64,000 bases of DNA. It comes from UBA3102 sp964413055. GTDB taxonomy: Bacteria > Bacillota > Desulfotomaculia > Desulfotomaculales > Pelotomaculaceae. The stretch lies in the NCBI GenBank assembly GCA_964413055.1, contig CAYPRB010000007.1, positions 70,148-134,147 on the forward strand. The letters are read 5' to 3'. Within the stretch, counting starts at the first letter, position 1; each line of letters starts with the position of its first letter. The position numbers and the translations under genes are program-made. The notes below the pieces were generated by a model. It ran no database searches and was not told the origin of the DNA. It was given only the letters and a program-made list of their open reading frames with translations. Shown piece after piece: positions 27,201-34,588 of the stretch.

Positions 27201-27332
27201 CACCGGAAAATTCATTTCCGGGAATAAATCAACCGCCAACTTGGGCAGCGACACCAGGCCCAAAATCACCAGGGCGACAATGAACATGGAAATGGCTACG
27301 GGGCGGTCAACCGAAAAATCAGCTATTTTCAC
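24237..27332 (-). CDS. RND-family efflux pump permease (HAE1 type)
   Basis: The 1031-residue protein is a full AcrB/HAE1-type proton-driven exporter with the first membrane segment after FSVDRPVAISMFIVALVILG, two large extracellular loops, the central helices containing GLALGLGSLVDFSVVVLENNYRYR with the relay acidic residues, and a second set with GFIMLIGIVVNNAIVLIDYVN. The start GTG overlaps the adaptor stop by 4 nt. In a single-membrane cell it would pump from membrane or cytosol to the outside without a TolC. Substrates (drugs, bile-like or lipid compounds) cannot be read from sequence. Confidence 0.94.
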   Translation of the reverse strand: MKIADFSVDRPVAISMFIVALVILGLVSLPKLAVDLFPEMNFPVAIVVTSYEGAAPAEVEKMVTKPLESAVGTAGNISEIQSVSTAGSSLIVVMFNWGTDIDDAAIELREKIDMFRDILPREVGSPSVMKMDPNSSPIMLYSLYGADPVKLTGLAEDTVKTGLERIEGVASVTILGNREREFKVIVDWAKLEAYGLTAGQLAQTIASDNITGTAGSLEEGKSELNIRVQGEYSSAKDLENIQVALGAGAGTVKLADLAAVRDDYKRITDYSYVNGEPALSLMIFKGSGHNTVQVAKAIKDEVESLNTTLPGGVKLSNVLDTSQFIEDSIGNVVEHAAVGGILAVVILYFFLRNVRSTMVVVLVMPIAVIATFTMMYFADQTINLLSLGGLALGLGSLVDFSVVVLENNYRYRQNGYGAIEAAKLGTAEVGNAVLASGMAQVVVFAPIIFVQGLAGILFGPLALTVIISHIAALFAALTLVPMMFSRLLKNVSPVELPMEGKTRNPAVVFSRIFSKLNERYGKLLRWALGHRKRVIIITVVLFAGSIALLPLVGTEFIPSMDQGEIALDLETAPGTALEQTRAMAGDVEDRLKKAFPDHERIYTQVGAGDMAWLGMAGGNQAQLQIKLPPIEQRDYTTEQAMEKVRALVSDIPGCTNTVRQANDYDMGAGQALSVIIRGDNLEVLKQLGTLTTQIVSEVEGTRNVTNSLEEAQPEVQVQIDREQAALYGLSGAQIMSAVRTAFDGQVVGRVRTGDDEIDIRLMYGDDFEETPVQLENLMLVSQTGSRVALDTVADITVEQAPVSISRSNQAREVRVSADIAGRDLGSINSDIQAQLDRMALPDGYTAELGGQAEDMAEAFGDLGLAILLAIVLVYMVMAAQFESLFHPFVIMFSLPPTLVGVVLGLLLTGHHISVPVLIGFIMLIGIVVNNAIVLIDYVNTLRKRGLERNEAVTAAGPVRLRPILMTTLTTVLALLPLAFGSGEGAEGWAPLAVVVAFGLTLSTMITLVLIPVVYTIFDDLGQKIKARFSKA

Positions 27333-28441
27333 CGGTCGTCACCCCCGGTGGAATCCACTGTTTTATCCACCCTCACTTTCTGCCCGTCACCCACCAGCCG
27401 GTTGCCGGTAACAATAACTTCTTCACTTTCACTGAGGCCGGTTAACACTTCCACCCGGTCCTTGCTGCTGAATCCGGTCGTGACCGCCCGTTCTTCGACC
27501 ACGCCGTCCTTAACCACAAAAACCATGCTTTCACCGCTGCTCTTGAGCACAGCCGCGGCCGGGACAACCAGGGCCCCTTTGGAGGCGCCGGTTGCCAGCC
27601 GGATTTTGGCCACCATCCCGGCCAGAATTTTACCGTCGGAATTCGGTATTTCGACTTCCACCGGAAAAGCCCTGGTGGTCCGGTCAATTTTAGGCGCCAC
27701 GGAACATACCGTCCCCGCCGCGGTTTTACCAGCAGCATCAACCGTAACCCCGACCTCCTGTCCCACCGCGACGGAACCGACCACATTTTCAGACAGGTTG
27801 AGCTTCACCCGCACCGGGTTCAACCGCACCACGCCCGCCACGGGGGCCTGGGGACCCACCATTTCGCCCACCTCAACGTCAAGGTAAGCCACCCGGCCGC
27901 TAACCGGCGCGGTCACGGTTGCTTCCACCAGGTTCTTCTGCGCCGTATCACGGGCGACTTCGGCCTGGTCGTACTGCGCCCGGGCAATTTTATAGCCGGT
28001 TTCGGCACCTTCGTATTCGGCCTGTGACATGGCGTTGGCCTCAAACAGATCTTTTGCCCGTTGATAAGCCTTTTCGGCCGCTTCCAGGTTGGTTTCCGCT
28101 ATGTACAAAGCCGCTTCGGCATTACGCAAACCATTCTCAAAATCAGTCCGGTCCAGCTCAAACAGCACCGTTCCCCGGTTAACTGACTGGCCAACTTTAG
28201 CGTTTATGGAAGCAACCCTGGCCACCCCGGTGATTTGCGGTGCAATATTAACCTCGGCAGCCGGAATCACTTCACCGGTTACTTCTATTTCCCTGCTCAA
28301 ATCGGTTTTAGCTACCGCCGCCACTTCTACCGGCACCGTCTTTTCTTCTTGCGGGGGACCTTCTGTTTGCCCGCATCCCGCTACAAGCAACAACAAAACA
28401 CCAAGACAAACCGCCATTGATAAGAAAGAAAATTTTCGCAC
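27329..28441 (-). CDS. RND efflux adaptor lipoprotein (membrane fusion protein)
   Basis: The 370-residue protein starts with a lipoprotein signal (KFSFLSMAVCLGVLLLLVAGCGQ, lipidated cysteine near 23), followed by the lipoyl/barrel-sandwich hybrid with a helical hairpin of about 90-165 and the beta-barrel and membrane-proximal domains. I use GTG at 28441 with GGGGGAGG upstream; a longer frame from 28471 runs into the palindrome. It is the first gene of the pump operon. Confidence 0.9.
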   Translation of the reverse strand: MRKFSFLSMAVCLGVLLLLVAGCGQTEGPPQEEKTVPVEVAAVAKTDLSREIEVTGEVIPAAEVNIAPQITGVARVASINAKVGQSVNRGTVLFELDRTDFENGLRNAEAALYIAETNLEAAEKAYQRAKDLFEANAMSQAEYEGAETGYKIARAQYDQAEVARDTAQKNLVEATVTAPVSGRVAYLDVEVGEMVGPQAPVAGVVRLNPVRVKLNLSENVVGSVAVGQEVGVTVDAAGKTAAGTVCSVAPKIDRTTRAFPVEVEIPNSDGKILAGMVAKIRLATGASKGALVVPAAAVLKSSGESMVFVVKDGVVEERAVTTGFSSKDRVEVLTGLSESEEVIVTGNRLVGDGQKVRVDKTVDSTGGDDR

Positions 28442-28471
28442 CTTTTCCTCCCCCAACTCAAAATAAATCAA

Positions 28472-28496
28472 ACCATCTGGAATAATTCCAGATGGT
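28472..28496. promoter_or_regulatory. 25-base perfect palindrome upstream of the RND operon, likely operator
   Basis: Arms of 12 bases (ACCATCTGGAAT and its complement) surround one central A, 31 nt before the adaptor start and about 69 nt downstream of the -10. The form fits a TetR- or MarR-type operator. No regulator gene is adjacent. A role as an attenuating hairpin is the alternative. Confidence 0.65.
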
Positions 28497-28564
28497 GCCT
28501 AAATTTAACTTTACCCCGGCCCGAAACAGCTCCCAAAAAATAGTTCAAATACTAAGTTGTTTAA

Positions 28565-28593
28565 ATAGTAAAATATTACTCGTCCCTTGTCAA
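28565..28593 (-). promoter_or_regulatory. Promoter of the RND operon
   Basis: On the minus strand TTGACA (28588-28593), 17 bases, TACTAT (28565-28570). The leader to the adaptor start is about 120 nt and holds the 25-base palindrome. The gene-free stretch 28442-28768 also holds a 13-bp perfect inverted repeat and the rubrerythrin promoter. Confidence 0.85.
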
Positions 28594-28640
28594 GAAAAAG
28601 ATGCTATTTTTACAAATGGCAGTTTCTGCTGTTTACAACA

Positions 28641-28675
28641 TTCCCCCCCAAAAGGTACGGGTTCTTTTGGGGGGA
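28641..28675. repeat. 13-bp perfect inverted repeat between RND operon and rubrerythrin
   Basis: TTCCCCCCAAAAG and its exact complement flank a nine-base loop. It lies between two divergent promoters, where a terminator has no obvious job; an operator or an RNA element is possible. Confidence 0.7.
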
Positions 28676-28768
28676 AATACCAATCTATTGTTAACTGCGT
28701 TTTAAAATTGTGCTTTTCTAAATTTTCATGGTAAAATATATAAAAATCTTGTACTGGAGGATTTAACT

Positions 28769-29257
28769 ATGACCAAAAACAACCTTAAAGAAGCTTTTGC
28801 GGGGGAATCCCAAGCCAGGAACAAGTATGCGGCTTTTGCCCGCAAAGCCGACGCCGAGGGTTATCAAAGCGTGGCCAAGTTATTCCGGGTCGCCTCGGAA
28901 GCCGAAGCAATCCATGCCTACTCCGAGTTTAAAGCTTTGGGCGCGATCAAGACTACCGCTGAAAACCTCCAGGCGGCCATTGAAGGTGAGACCTACGAAT
29001 TCACCACCATGTACCCGGAGTTCATAAAAAAAGCGGAAACGGAGGGGGAAAACCAGGCCCTGAGGGCCTTCCGCAATGCCAACGAAGCGGAAAAAATCCA
29101 CGCCGGGCTGTATCAAAAAGCCCTTGCAAATTTGGAAGACAAGGCCGCTGCGGAATACTACCTGTGCACGGTATGCGGCAATATTTTCGAAAACGAATAC
29201 CCGGAACAATGTCCCATCTGCAACGCTTCCTCCAGGGCCTTTAAAAAAGTTGACTGA
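28769..29257 (+). CDS. rbr: Rubrerythrin
   Basis: Rubrerythrin reduces hydrogen peroxide in anaerobes using a diiron site fed by a rubredoxin-like iron. The 162-residue protein has the four-helix ferritin-like domain with ligands in FAGESQARNKY, ASEAEAIHAYSE, FRNANEAEKIHAG, and the C-terminal rubredoxin domain with CTVCG and CPICNAS. GGAGG precedes the ATG, and TAAAAT about 35 nt upstream may be the -10. Monocistronic, ended by a strong terminator. Confidence 0.96.
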   Translation: MTKNNLKEAFAGESQARNKYAAFARKADAEGYQSVAKLFRVASEAEAIHAYSEFKALGAIKTTAENLQAAIEGETYEFTTMYPEFIKKAETEGENQALRAFRNANEAEKIHAGLYQKALANLEDKAAAEYYLCTVCGNIFENEYPEQCPICNASSRAFKKVD

Positions 29258-29265
29258 ATATCGTT

Positions 29266-29306
29266 AAAAACCTCCGGGACATGTTTACCCCCGGAGGTTT
29301 TTTCTT
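29266..29306. terminator. Bidirectional terminator between rubrerythrin and recA
   Basis: AAAACCTCCGGG pairs with CCCGGAGGTTTT, with T runs on both strands, between two convergent genes. Confidence 0.9.
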
Positions 29307-29311
29307 TGTTT

Positions 29312-30367
29312 CTAATCACCCTCAGCCTCGGCCTGTTTAAAAGGAACCACGTTGTCCTTGGCAGGCATGGCCGCCTCTATGATCCGGCTCCTTATTTCCG
29401 CCGTCATTTCCGGGTGTTCTTTTAAGAATTGCCGCACGTTTTCCCGGCCCTGGCCCAGTCTGGTCCCGCCGAATGAATACCAGGACCCGGACTTTTCGAT
29501 AACCTGATGTTGTTCGCCCAGATCCACCAGGCACATTTCTTCAGAAACCCCTTCGCCGTAAAATAACTCCACTTCGGCCTGCTTAAACGGCGGCGCGACC
29601 TTGTTCTTGGTAATTTTCATTTTTACCCGGTTGCCGATTTTATCGGCACCGCTCTTAATGTCCTGCGCTTTTCTGACTTCCAACCTTATGGAGCTGTAAA
29701 ATTTGAGCGCCCGCCCGCCGGCGGTCACTTCCGGCGAACCGTAGACAATGCCGACTTTTTCCCGGAGCTGGTTGATAAATATCACCAGGGTATTGGTCTT
29801 GTGCACAAAAGAAGTCAGTTTTCTGAGTGCCTGCGACATCAACCTGGCCTGCAATCCGACGTGCGCGTCTCCCATCTCGCCCTCAATTTCCGCCCGCGGC
29901 ACCAGCGCGGCCACGCTGTCAATGGCAATTACGTCAACCGCCCCGCTGCTGACCAGCGCCCCGCAGATTTCCAGCGCCTGCTCCCCGTTGTCGGGCTGCG
30001 CAACCAGCAGTTCTTCAATGTTGACGCCCAATTTTTCCGCATACAACGGGTCCAGGGCGTGTTCCGCGTCAATAAAAGCGGCGAACCCGCCGGCCTTTTG
30101 GGCTTGCGCGATCACGTGCAGGGCGACGGTCGTCTTGCCGGATGATTCCGGGCCGTAAATTTCCACCACCCGGCCGCGCGGCATCCCCCCGACGCCGGTA
30201 GCGAGGTCCAGCGGCAGCACGCCGGTGGAAATCGCCTCCACGCTTACTTTGGCGCCTTTTTCACCGAGACGCATGATGGAACCCTTACCAAACCTCTTTT
30301 CAATATCGGTCAGCGCCCTGGACAGCGCCGCGTCCTTTTCCCGGTTCTCTTCTTTAACCTTACTCAT
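29312..30367 (-). CDS. recA: Recombinase RecA
   Basis: RecA carries out strand exchange and triggers LexA cleavage. The 351-residue protein has Walker A GPESSGKTT near 66, Walker B VDVIAIDSVAAL, the L1 and L2 DNA loops and the QLREKVG segment. I use the ATG at 30367 with GGGAGGG upstream rather than the frame extension to 30391. Its promoter holds a LexA-type box. Confidence 0.98.
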   Translation of the reverse strand: MSKVKEENREKDAALSRALTDIEKRFGKGSIMRLGEKGAKVSVEAISTGVLPLDLATGVGGMPRGRVVEIYGPESSGKTTVALHVIAQAQKAGGFAAFIDAEHALDPLYAEKLGVNIEELLVAQPDNGEQALEICGALVSSGAVDVIAIDSVAALVPRAEIEGEMGDAHVGLQARLMSQALRKLTSFVHKTNTLVIFINQLREKVGIVYGSPEVTAGGRALKFYSSIRLEVRKAQDIKSGADKIGNRVKMKITKNKVAPPFKQAEVELFYGEGVSEEMCLVDLGEQHQVIEKSGSWYSFGGTRLGQGRENVRQFLKEHPEMTAEIRSRIIEAAMPAKDNVVPFKQAEAEGD

Positions 30368-30403
30368 AACCAAACCCTCCCGCCGGTACATATGTTTGGT
30401 AAG

Positions 30404-30432
30404 ATTATAACACGAACATGTGTTTTATTCAA
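30404..30432 (-). promoter_or_regulatory. recA promoter with LexA (SOS) box
   Basis: On the minus strand TTGAAT (30427-30432), 17 bases, TATAAT (30404-30409). Inside the spacer, at 30413-30426, lies CGAACATGTGTTTT, close to the Gram-positive LexA box CGAAC-N4-GTTYG, so LexA binding would block the polymerase. The rest of the gap to 30708 holds a GGGGACA-type palindrome and no gene. Confidence 0.85.
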
Positions 30433-30581
30433 CCTGCAATGATGATATATTTTTCTAACCGGGAATTATTTTTACGAAAAATGCCTGGATGTTACAGGAA
30501 AATATCGTTAAGAGGGTGAACATCTCTTAATGACAGGGAACATTATCCCCTTCGAAAAAACTTGAAACAGGGTGCGACAGG

Positions 30582-30612
30582 GGACGGGGGACAGTTCCCT
30601 TGTCCCCCGTCC
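30582..30612. repeat. GGGGACA-type dispersed palindrome
   Basis: GGACGGGGGACA and its exact complement flank a seven-base loop. Related hairpins occur at 48001-48024 and 60199-60223, and a non-palindromic relic at 52690. No T run follows directly, so this copy is not a plain terminator. Confidence 0.7.
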
Positions 30613-30708
30613 AAAAAATATCCTTAAAATGTCCTTGGCAGGTGAACGTTTTGAGGTGCCGGTACGTCAATAATTTATATGGAATAATTAAACGGGGGAG
30701 ATGGATTT

Positions 30709-32844
30709 ATGAATAAAAACCACCGCCAAAGTAACCGCGGCAAAACAAATCACGGTAAATGGGGAATTTTTTTATTAATTCCGCTGGTCCTGGTGCTTTT
30801 GCCGCTGGCAGCCGTCTTAACCGGCTGCGCCCGCACGGCCGAACAAGAACCGGTAAATATTAATACCGCGTTTGCCCGGTACCAGGAAGCGCCCGTTCAG
30901 GTACAACCCGCCGTGGAACCTTATACGGTGGAGCCCGGCTTAGCCAACATCACCAACAAAGACATGTTTGAACTGTCCCCGGCGGCACAAGACCTTCTGG
31001 TAAAAAACGGCTTCGTGGTGGTCCCGAATGATTTCGTCAAGGAGTATTTCGGTCTTTACGAAATGAACCGTTACCAGCCGGTCCCGCTGTTTATCACCAC
31101 CGATTCCGTACTCCACAACTACCACTTGTTTTTCAACCACCTGCTCCGGGTGGTCGAAACCGGCGAACTTGCCCCGGAACTAAAAATTTTGAGCCGGGCC
31201 ATGCTTGATCAAACGCTCCGGCAGTACACCTCCCTGCGGGGTACGGAGTGGGAAAACGCCGCTAAAAGGAACGCCGGTTTTTTTGCCGTGGCGTGCAAGC
31301 TTTTAGACCCGGAGACCCCGGTTCCGGCGGCGGTCAAGGACGAAGTGGCCGAAGAACTGGCGCTGATTGAGGCGCACCAGGGCATTGCGGTTTCCCCGCT
31401 GATGAACCCCGGCGGCAACCGCGGTGCCGCGACCGCTCTCAAAGAGGATTACTCGCAGTACGTCCCGCGGGGGCACTACGACCGGAGCGACCTGCTGCAA
31501 GCCTATTTTAAAACCATGATGTGGTACGGCCGGCTGACCTTCCGCCTCGACAACGAGGACGAAACCAAATCCGCCGCCCTGATCGCCCTGGCGCTGGATG
31601 ACGCAAACAACCGTCAACACTGGGAGCGCATTTACACCACCACTAACTTTTTTGTCGGCCGGAGCGACGATATCACCTACCACCGGTTAAAAGACCTGTT
31701 TATCAAGAGTTACGGCGCCATGCCCTCTCTGCAGGCATTGACGGACACGCCGGACCAATGGAACGCTTTCCGGGAAGCGGCCCGGGCGTTAGAACCGCCG
31801 GCCCTTAACCAGGAAATCAAAGGATTCCGGTTCATGGGACAGCGTTTCACCCTTGACGCGGATATTTTTCAGCGCCTGATTTACCGGGAAGTAAAAGAAA
31901 ACCCCCAGGGGCAGTTCAGGATGCTACCCAAAGGGCTGGATATCCCGGCCGTGTTCGGCTCAGCGGAAGCTTACGCGATTTTAGAGGCGGCGGGAGAAAC
32001 CGCCTACCGGGATTACCCGGAAAACATGAACCGGCTGCAAGAGCGGCTGGCCGGATTGGACGCAGACACCTGGATACAAAATCTTTATTGGGGTTGGCTG
32101 CATACTTTGAAAACGTTAATCGGGGAAAAACCGGAAGGATATCCCTCTTTTATGCGCAACCAGGCCTGGACGCGTAAGGAACTGAACACTTTTCTGGGCA
32201 GCTGGACGGAATTAAAGCATGACACCGTTTTGTACGCCAAACAAGTCTACGCGGAGGCCGGCGGAGGCGGCGGGGACGTTGACGACCGGGGATACGTCGA
32301 ACCCAATCCCCATCTGTACGCCCGCCTGGCCGCGCTGGTCAGGATGACGGAAGAAGGGCTGGCGGCACGGGATTTGTTAAACGAACGGGACCGGGCCAGC
32401 CTGGAAAGAATGGAGCAAATGGTGCTGACCTTAAAGACTATCGCCGAAAAAGAACTGTCCAATAACCCTTTAACTGACGAAGAATACGACTTCATCCGTT
32501 TCTACGGGGGACAGCTGGAACACTTCTGGCTGGAAGCCCTGCGGGACGTGGGCGTGGAACACCGTTCCGCGTGCTTTGACCGCCCGGCGGCATTAGTGGC
32601 CGACGTGGCCACCGACCCGGCCGGCGGGCGGGTGCTGGAGGAAGCAACCGGTCCTGTCTTTCATATCTATGCCGCGGTACCCGTGGACGGTAAACTGCGC
32701 CTTGCCGTCGGCGGCGTGTATTCCTACTATGAGTTTCCCTGGCCGTTAAACGACCGTTTGACCGATAAAAAATGGCACGAAATGATCAATAATGACCGGA
32801 CCCCGCCGCTGCCCGCATGGACCGGCGCCTTCACCGCGCCGTGA
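30709..32844 (+). CDS. DUF3160-family lipoprotein
   Basis: The 711-residue protein starts with a long basic stretch, a membrane segment and the lipobox VLTGC (cysteine near 40), so it is probably anchored on the outer face. The remainder is the DUF3160 domain (ITTDSVLHNYHLFFNHLLRV, LTFRLDNEDETKSAALIALAL, YGGQLEHFWLEAL). The function of this family is unknown. GGGGGAG precedes the ATG. It overlaps the CapA-like gene, so the two are cotranscribed and probably act together on the cell surface. Confidence 0.8.
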   Translation: MNKNHRQSNRGKTNHGKWGIFLLIPLVLVLLPLAAVLTGCARTAEQEPVNINTAFARYQEAPVQVQPAVEPYTVEPGLANITNKDMFELSPAAQDLLVKNGFVVVPNDFVKEYFGLYEMNRYQPVPLFITTDSVLHNYHLFFNHLLRVVETGELAPELKILSRAMLDQTLRQYTSLRGTEWENAAKRNAGFFAVACKLLDPETPVPAAVKDEVAEELALIEAHQGIAVSPLMNPGGNRGAATALKEDYSQYVPRGHYDRSDLLQAYFKTMMWYGRLTFRLDNEDETKSAALIALALDDANNRQHWERIYTTTNFFVGRSDDITYHRLKDLFIKSYGAMPSLQALTDTPDQWNAFREAARALEPPALNQEIKGFRFMGQRFTLDADIFQRLIYREVKENPQGQFRMLPKGLDIPAVFGSAEAYAILEAAGETAYRDYPENMNRLQERLAGLDADTWIQNLYWGWLHTLKTLIGEKPEGYPSFMRNQAWTRKELNTFLGSWTELKHDTVLYAKQVYAEAGGGGGDVDDRGYVEPNPHLYARLAALVRMTEEGLAARDLLNERDRASLERMEQMVLTLKTIAEKELSNNPLTDEEYDFIRFYGGQLEHFWLEALRDVGVEHRSACFDRPAALVADVATDPAGGRVLEEATGPVFHIYAAVPVDGKLRLAVGGVYSYYEFPWPLNDRLTDKKWHEMINNDRTPPLPAWTGAFTAP

Positions 32845-34502
32845 AAAAACCGGGTATAACCGCGGCAGTCCTGGTGTTCGCCCTGGTCTGCCTGGGCTGC
32901 CTGGGCTGCTGCGCCGCCAAAAACATTTGGCCGGAAAGCGCCACCAACCGCGGCCATGAAGCAGATTTCGCGGCCTTCAAGGCAAAAAAACTGGCCCTCC
33001 CGGCCGGGCACGAACCCGTCTGCCTGGTTGCCGTGGGCGACATCATGCTTTCCCGGGGGGTGGCCGCGGCAAGCGAACGGCACGGCGATTGGGGCCACCC
33101 CCTGGCAAAAGTTAAAGACATTTTACGGGAAGGCGACCTGGTTTTCGGCAACCTCGAAAACCCCGTGACCCCAGGCCGGAAAATATCCCTGCCGGAGATG
33201 GTCCTGCGCGCCGGTCCGGGTACGGTACCCGCCTTAAAGGACGCCGGTTTCAACCTGCTTTCCCTGGCCAACAACCACGCCATGGATTTCGGGCGCCGGG
33301 GCCTGCTGGACACTTTGCAATACTTGGACCAGGCGGGAATTAATTATGCCGGTGCCGGAAAAACACAGGCAGAGGCCGGCAGCGCAAAATTCCTGAAGGT
33401 CAAGGGGCTGAAGCTGGCTTTCCTCGCCTTCTGCGATCCCGTCCTGGCACCCGCATCATACCGCGCGCCGGAACCAGATGCGCCCGGCGTGGCTTTCCGG
33501 GAACCGGAAAAAATAAAAACCGCCGTAAAAAACGCCGCGGAGAAGTCTGACTTCGTGGTGGTATCCCTCCACGCCGGGGCCGAATACCGGCCGGAACCCG
33601 GTCACATCCAGGTGCAGTACGCACGTTCAGCCATCGACGCCGGTGCCGACCTGGTTCTGGGGCACCACCCGCACGTGGTGCAGAAAGTGGAAAAATACCG
33701 GGGTAAATATATTTTTTACAGCCTGGGCAATTTTATTTTTGACCAGATGTGGTCCCGGCCCACGCGCGAGGGACTGGTGGCCAGGTTCTTCATTAACCAA
33801 AGCGGGATCACCCAAATCGAATTCCTGCCGGTCTACATCAATGACGACTGCCAGCCGCAGGCTTTAAGCGGTTGGGAAGCCGCAAAGGTATTAGCCAAAC
33901 TGGGCCTGGAGCTAAATGAAGAAACCCTTCCGGTCTGGAACCGGCAGGAAAAAACCTTCCGGGAGAGCAAAAGATACACGGTATACCCCGGACCGGAGTT
34001 CAAGCTGGTAAAAAGCCGCTGTTACGACCTGGACCGGGACGGGCGCGACGAAAATTATTCTCTGAGGGACGGTACCTTAAAAGTCGAAACCGGCAGCGGC
34101 AGCAGCGCCGGCACCGCTGCCGAAACACTCTGGCAGTCGCCGGAAGACTGGTGGGTGGACGACTTTTTTCTGGGCGATTCCGATAATAACGGTAGGGAGG
34201 AATTAAACCTGCTGGTCTGGAAAAAGGGAAGTTTCGGGCCCCACAAACCCTTCTGGATGACCCGGGAAGACCGGAGTGTAAAAAATCATCTTTTCATTTT
34301 CCAACCGGCCGGCGGCACTTTCAAACCGGTCTGGCAATCATCCAACCTGGACCGGCCCAACTACCGCACCGTGCTCAAAGATATCGACGGTGACGGCGCC
34401 AACGAGTTGCTGGTCACGGAAGGCGATTACGACAACCCGGCTTACCGGCAGGTAAGCGTCTGGAAGTGGAACGGCTGGGGATTTACCAACATTTCCGGAT
34501 AA
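32817..34502 (+). CDS. CapA-family (poly-gamma-glutamate synthesis type) lipoprotein with DxDxDG repeats
   Basis: The 561-residue protein has a signal segment ending LGCLGCC, a metallophosphatase-like CapA domain (VAVGDIMLSRGVA, NLENPVTP, LANNHAMDFG, VSLHAGAEYR, GHHPHVVQ) over about 65-330, and a C-terminal part with three calcium-loop-like segments (DLDRDGRDE, GDSDNNGREE, DIDGDGANE). CapA proteins are linked to capsule polymer handling, but many homologues have no capB/C partner, as here. The start may be the ATG at 32817 or a GTG at 32841 that overlaps the previous stop; the GTG gives a more typical signal peptide. Confidence 0.85.
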   Translation: MDRRLHRAVKKPGITAAVLVFALVCLGCLGCCAAKNIWPESATNRGHEADFAAFKAKKLALPAGHEPVCLVAVGDIMLSRGVAAASERHGDWGHPLAKVKDILREGDLVFGNLENPVTPGRKISLPEMVLRAGPGTVPALKDAGFNLLSLANNHAMDFGRRGLLDTLQYLDQAGINYAGAGKTQAEAGSAKFLKVKGLKLAFLAFCDPVLAPASYRAPEPDAPGVAFREPEKIKTAVKNAAEKSDFVVVSLHAGAEYRPEPGHIQVQYARSAIDAGADLVLGHHPHVVQKVEKYRGKYIFYSLGNFIFDQMWSRPTREGLVARFFINQSGITQIEFLPVYINDDCQPQALSGWEAAKVLAKLGLELNEETLPVWNRQEKTFRESKRYTVYPGPEFKLVKSRCYDLDRDGRDENYSLRDGTLKVETGSGSSAGTAAETLWQSPEDWWVDDFFLGDSDNNGREELNLLVWKKGSFGPHKPFWMTREDRSVKNHLFIFQPAGGTFKPVWQSSNLDRPNYRTVLKDIDGDGANELLVTEGDYDNPAYRQVSVWKWNGWGFTNISG

Positions 34503-34588
34503 AACGCAAAAAGAGTTTGCAAAAGCATCAAGGAATAATAGCGTCAAGTAGCTACTATCATAGTTTGTTACTTATCACTATTTAATAA

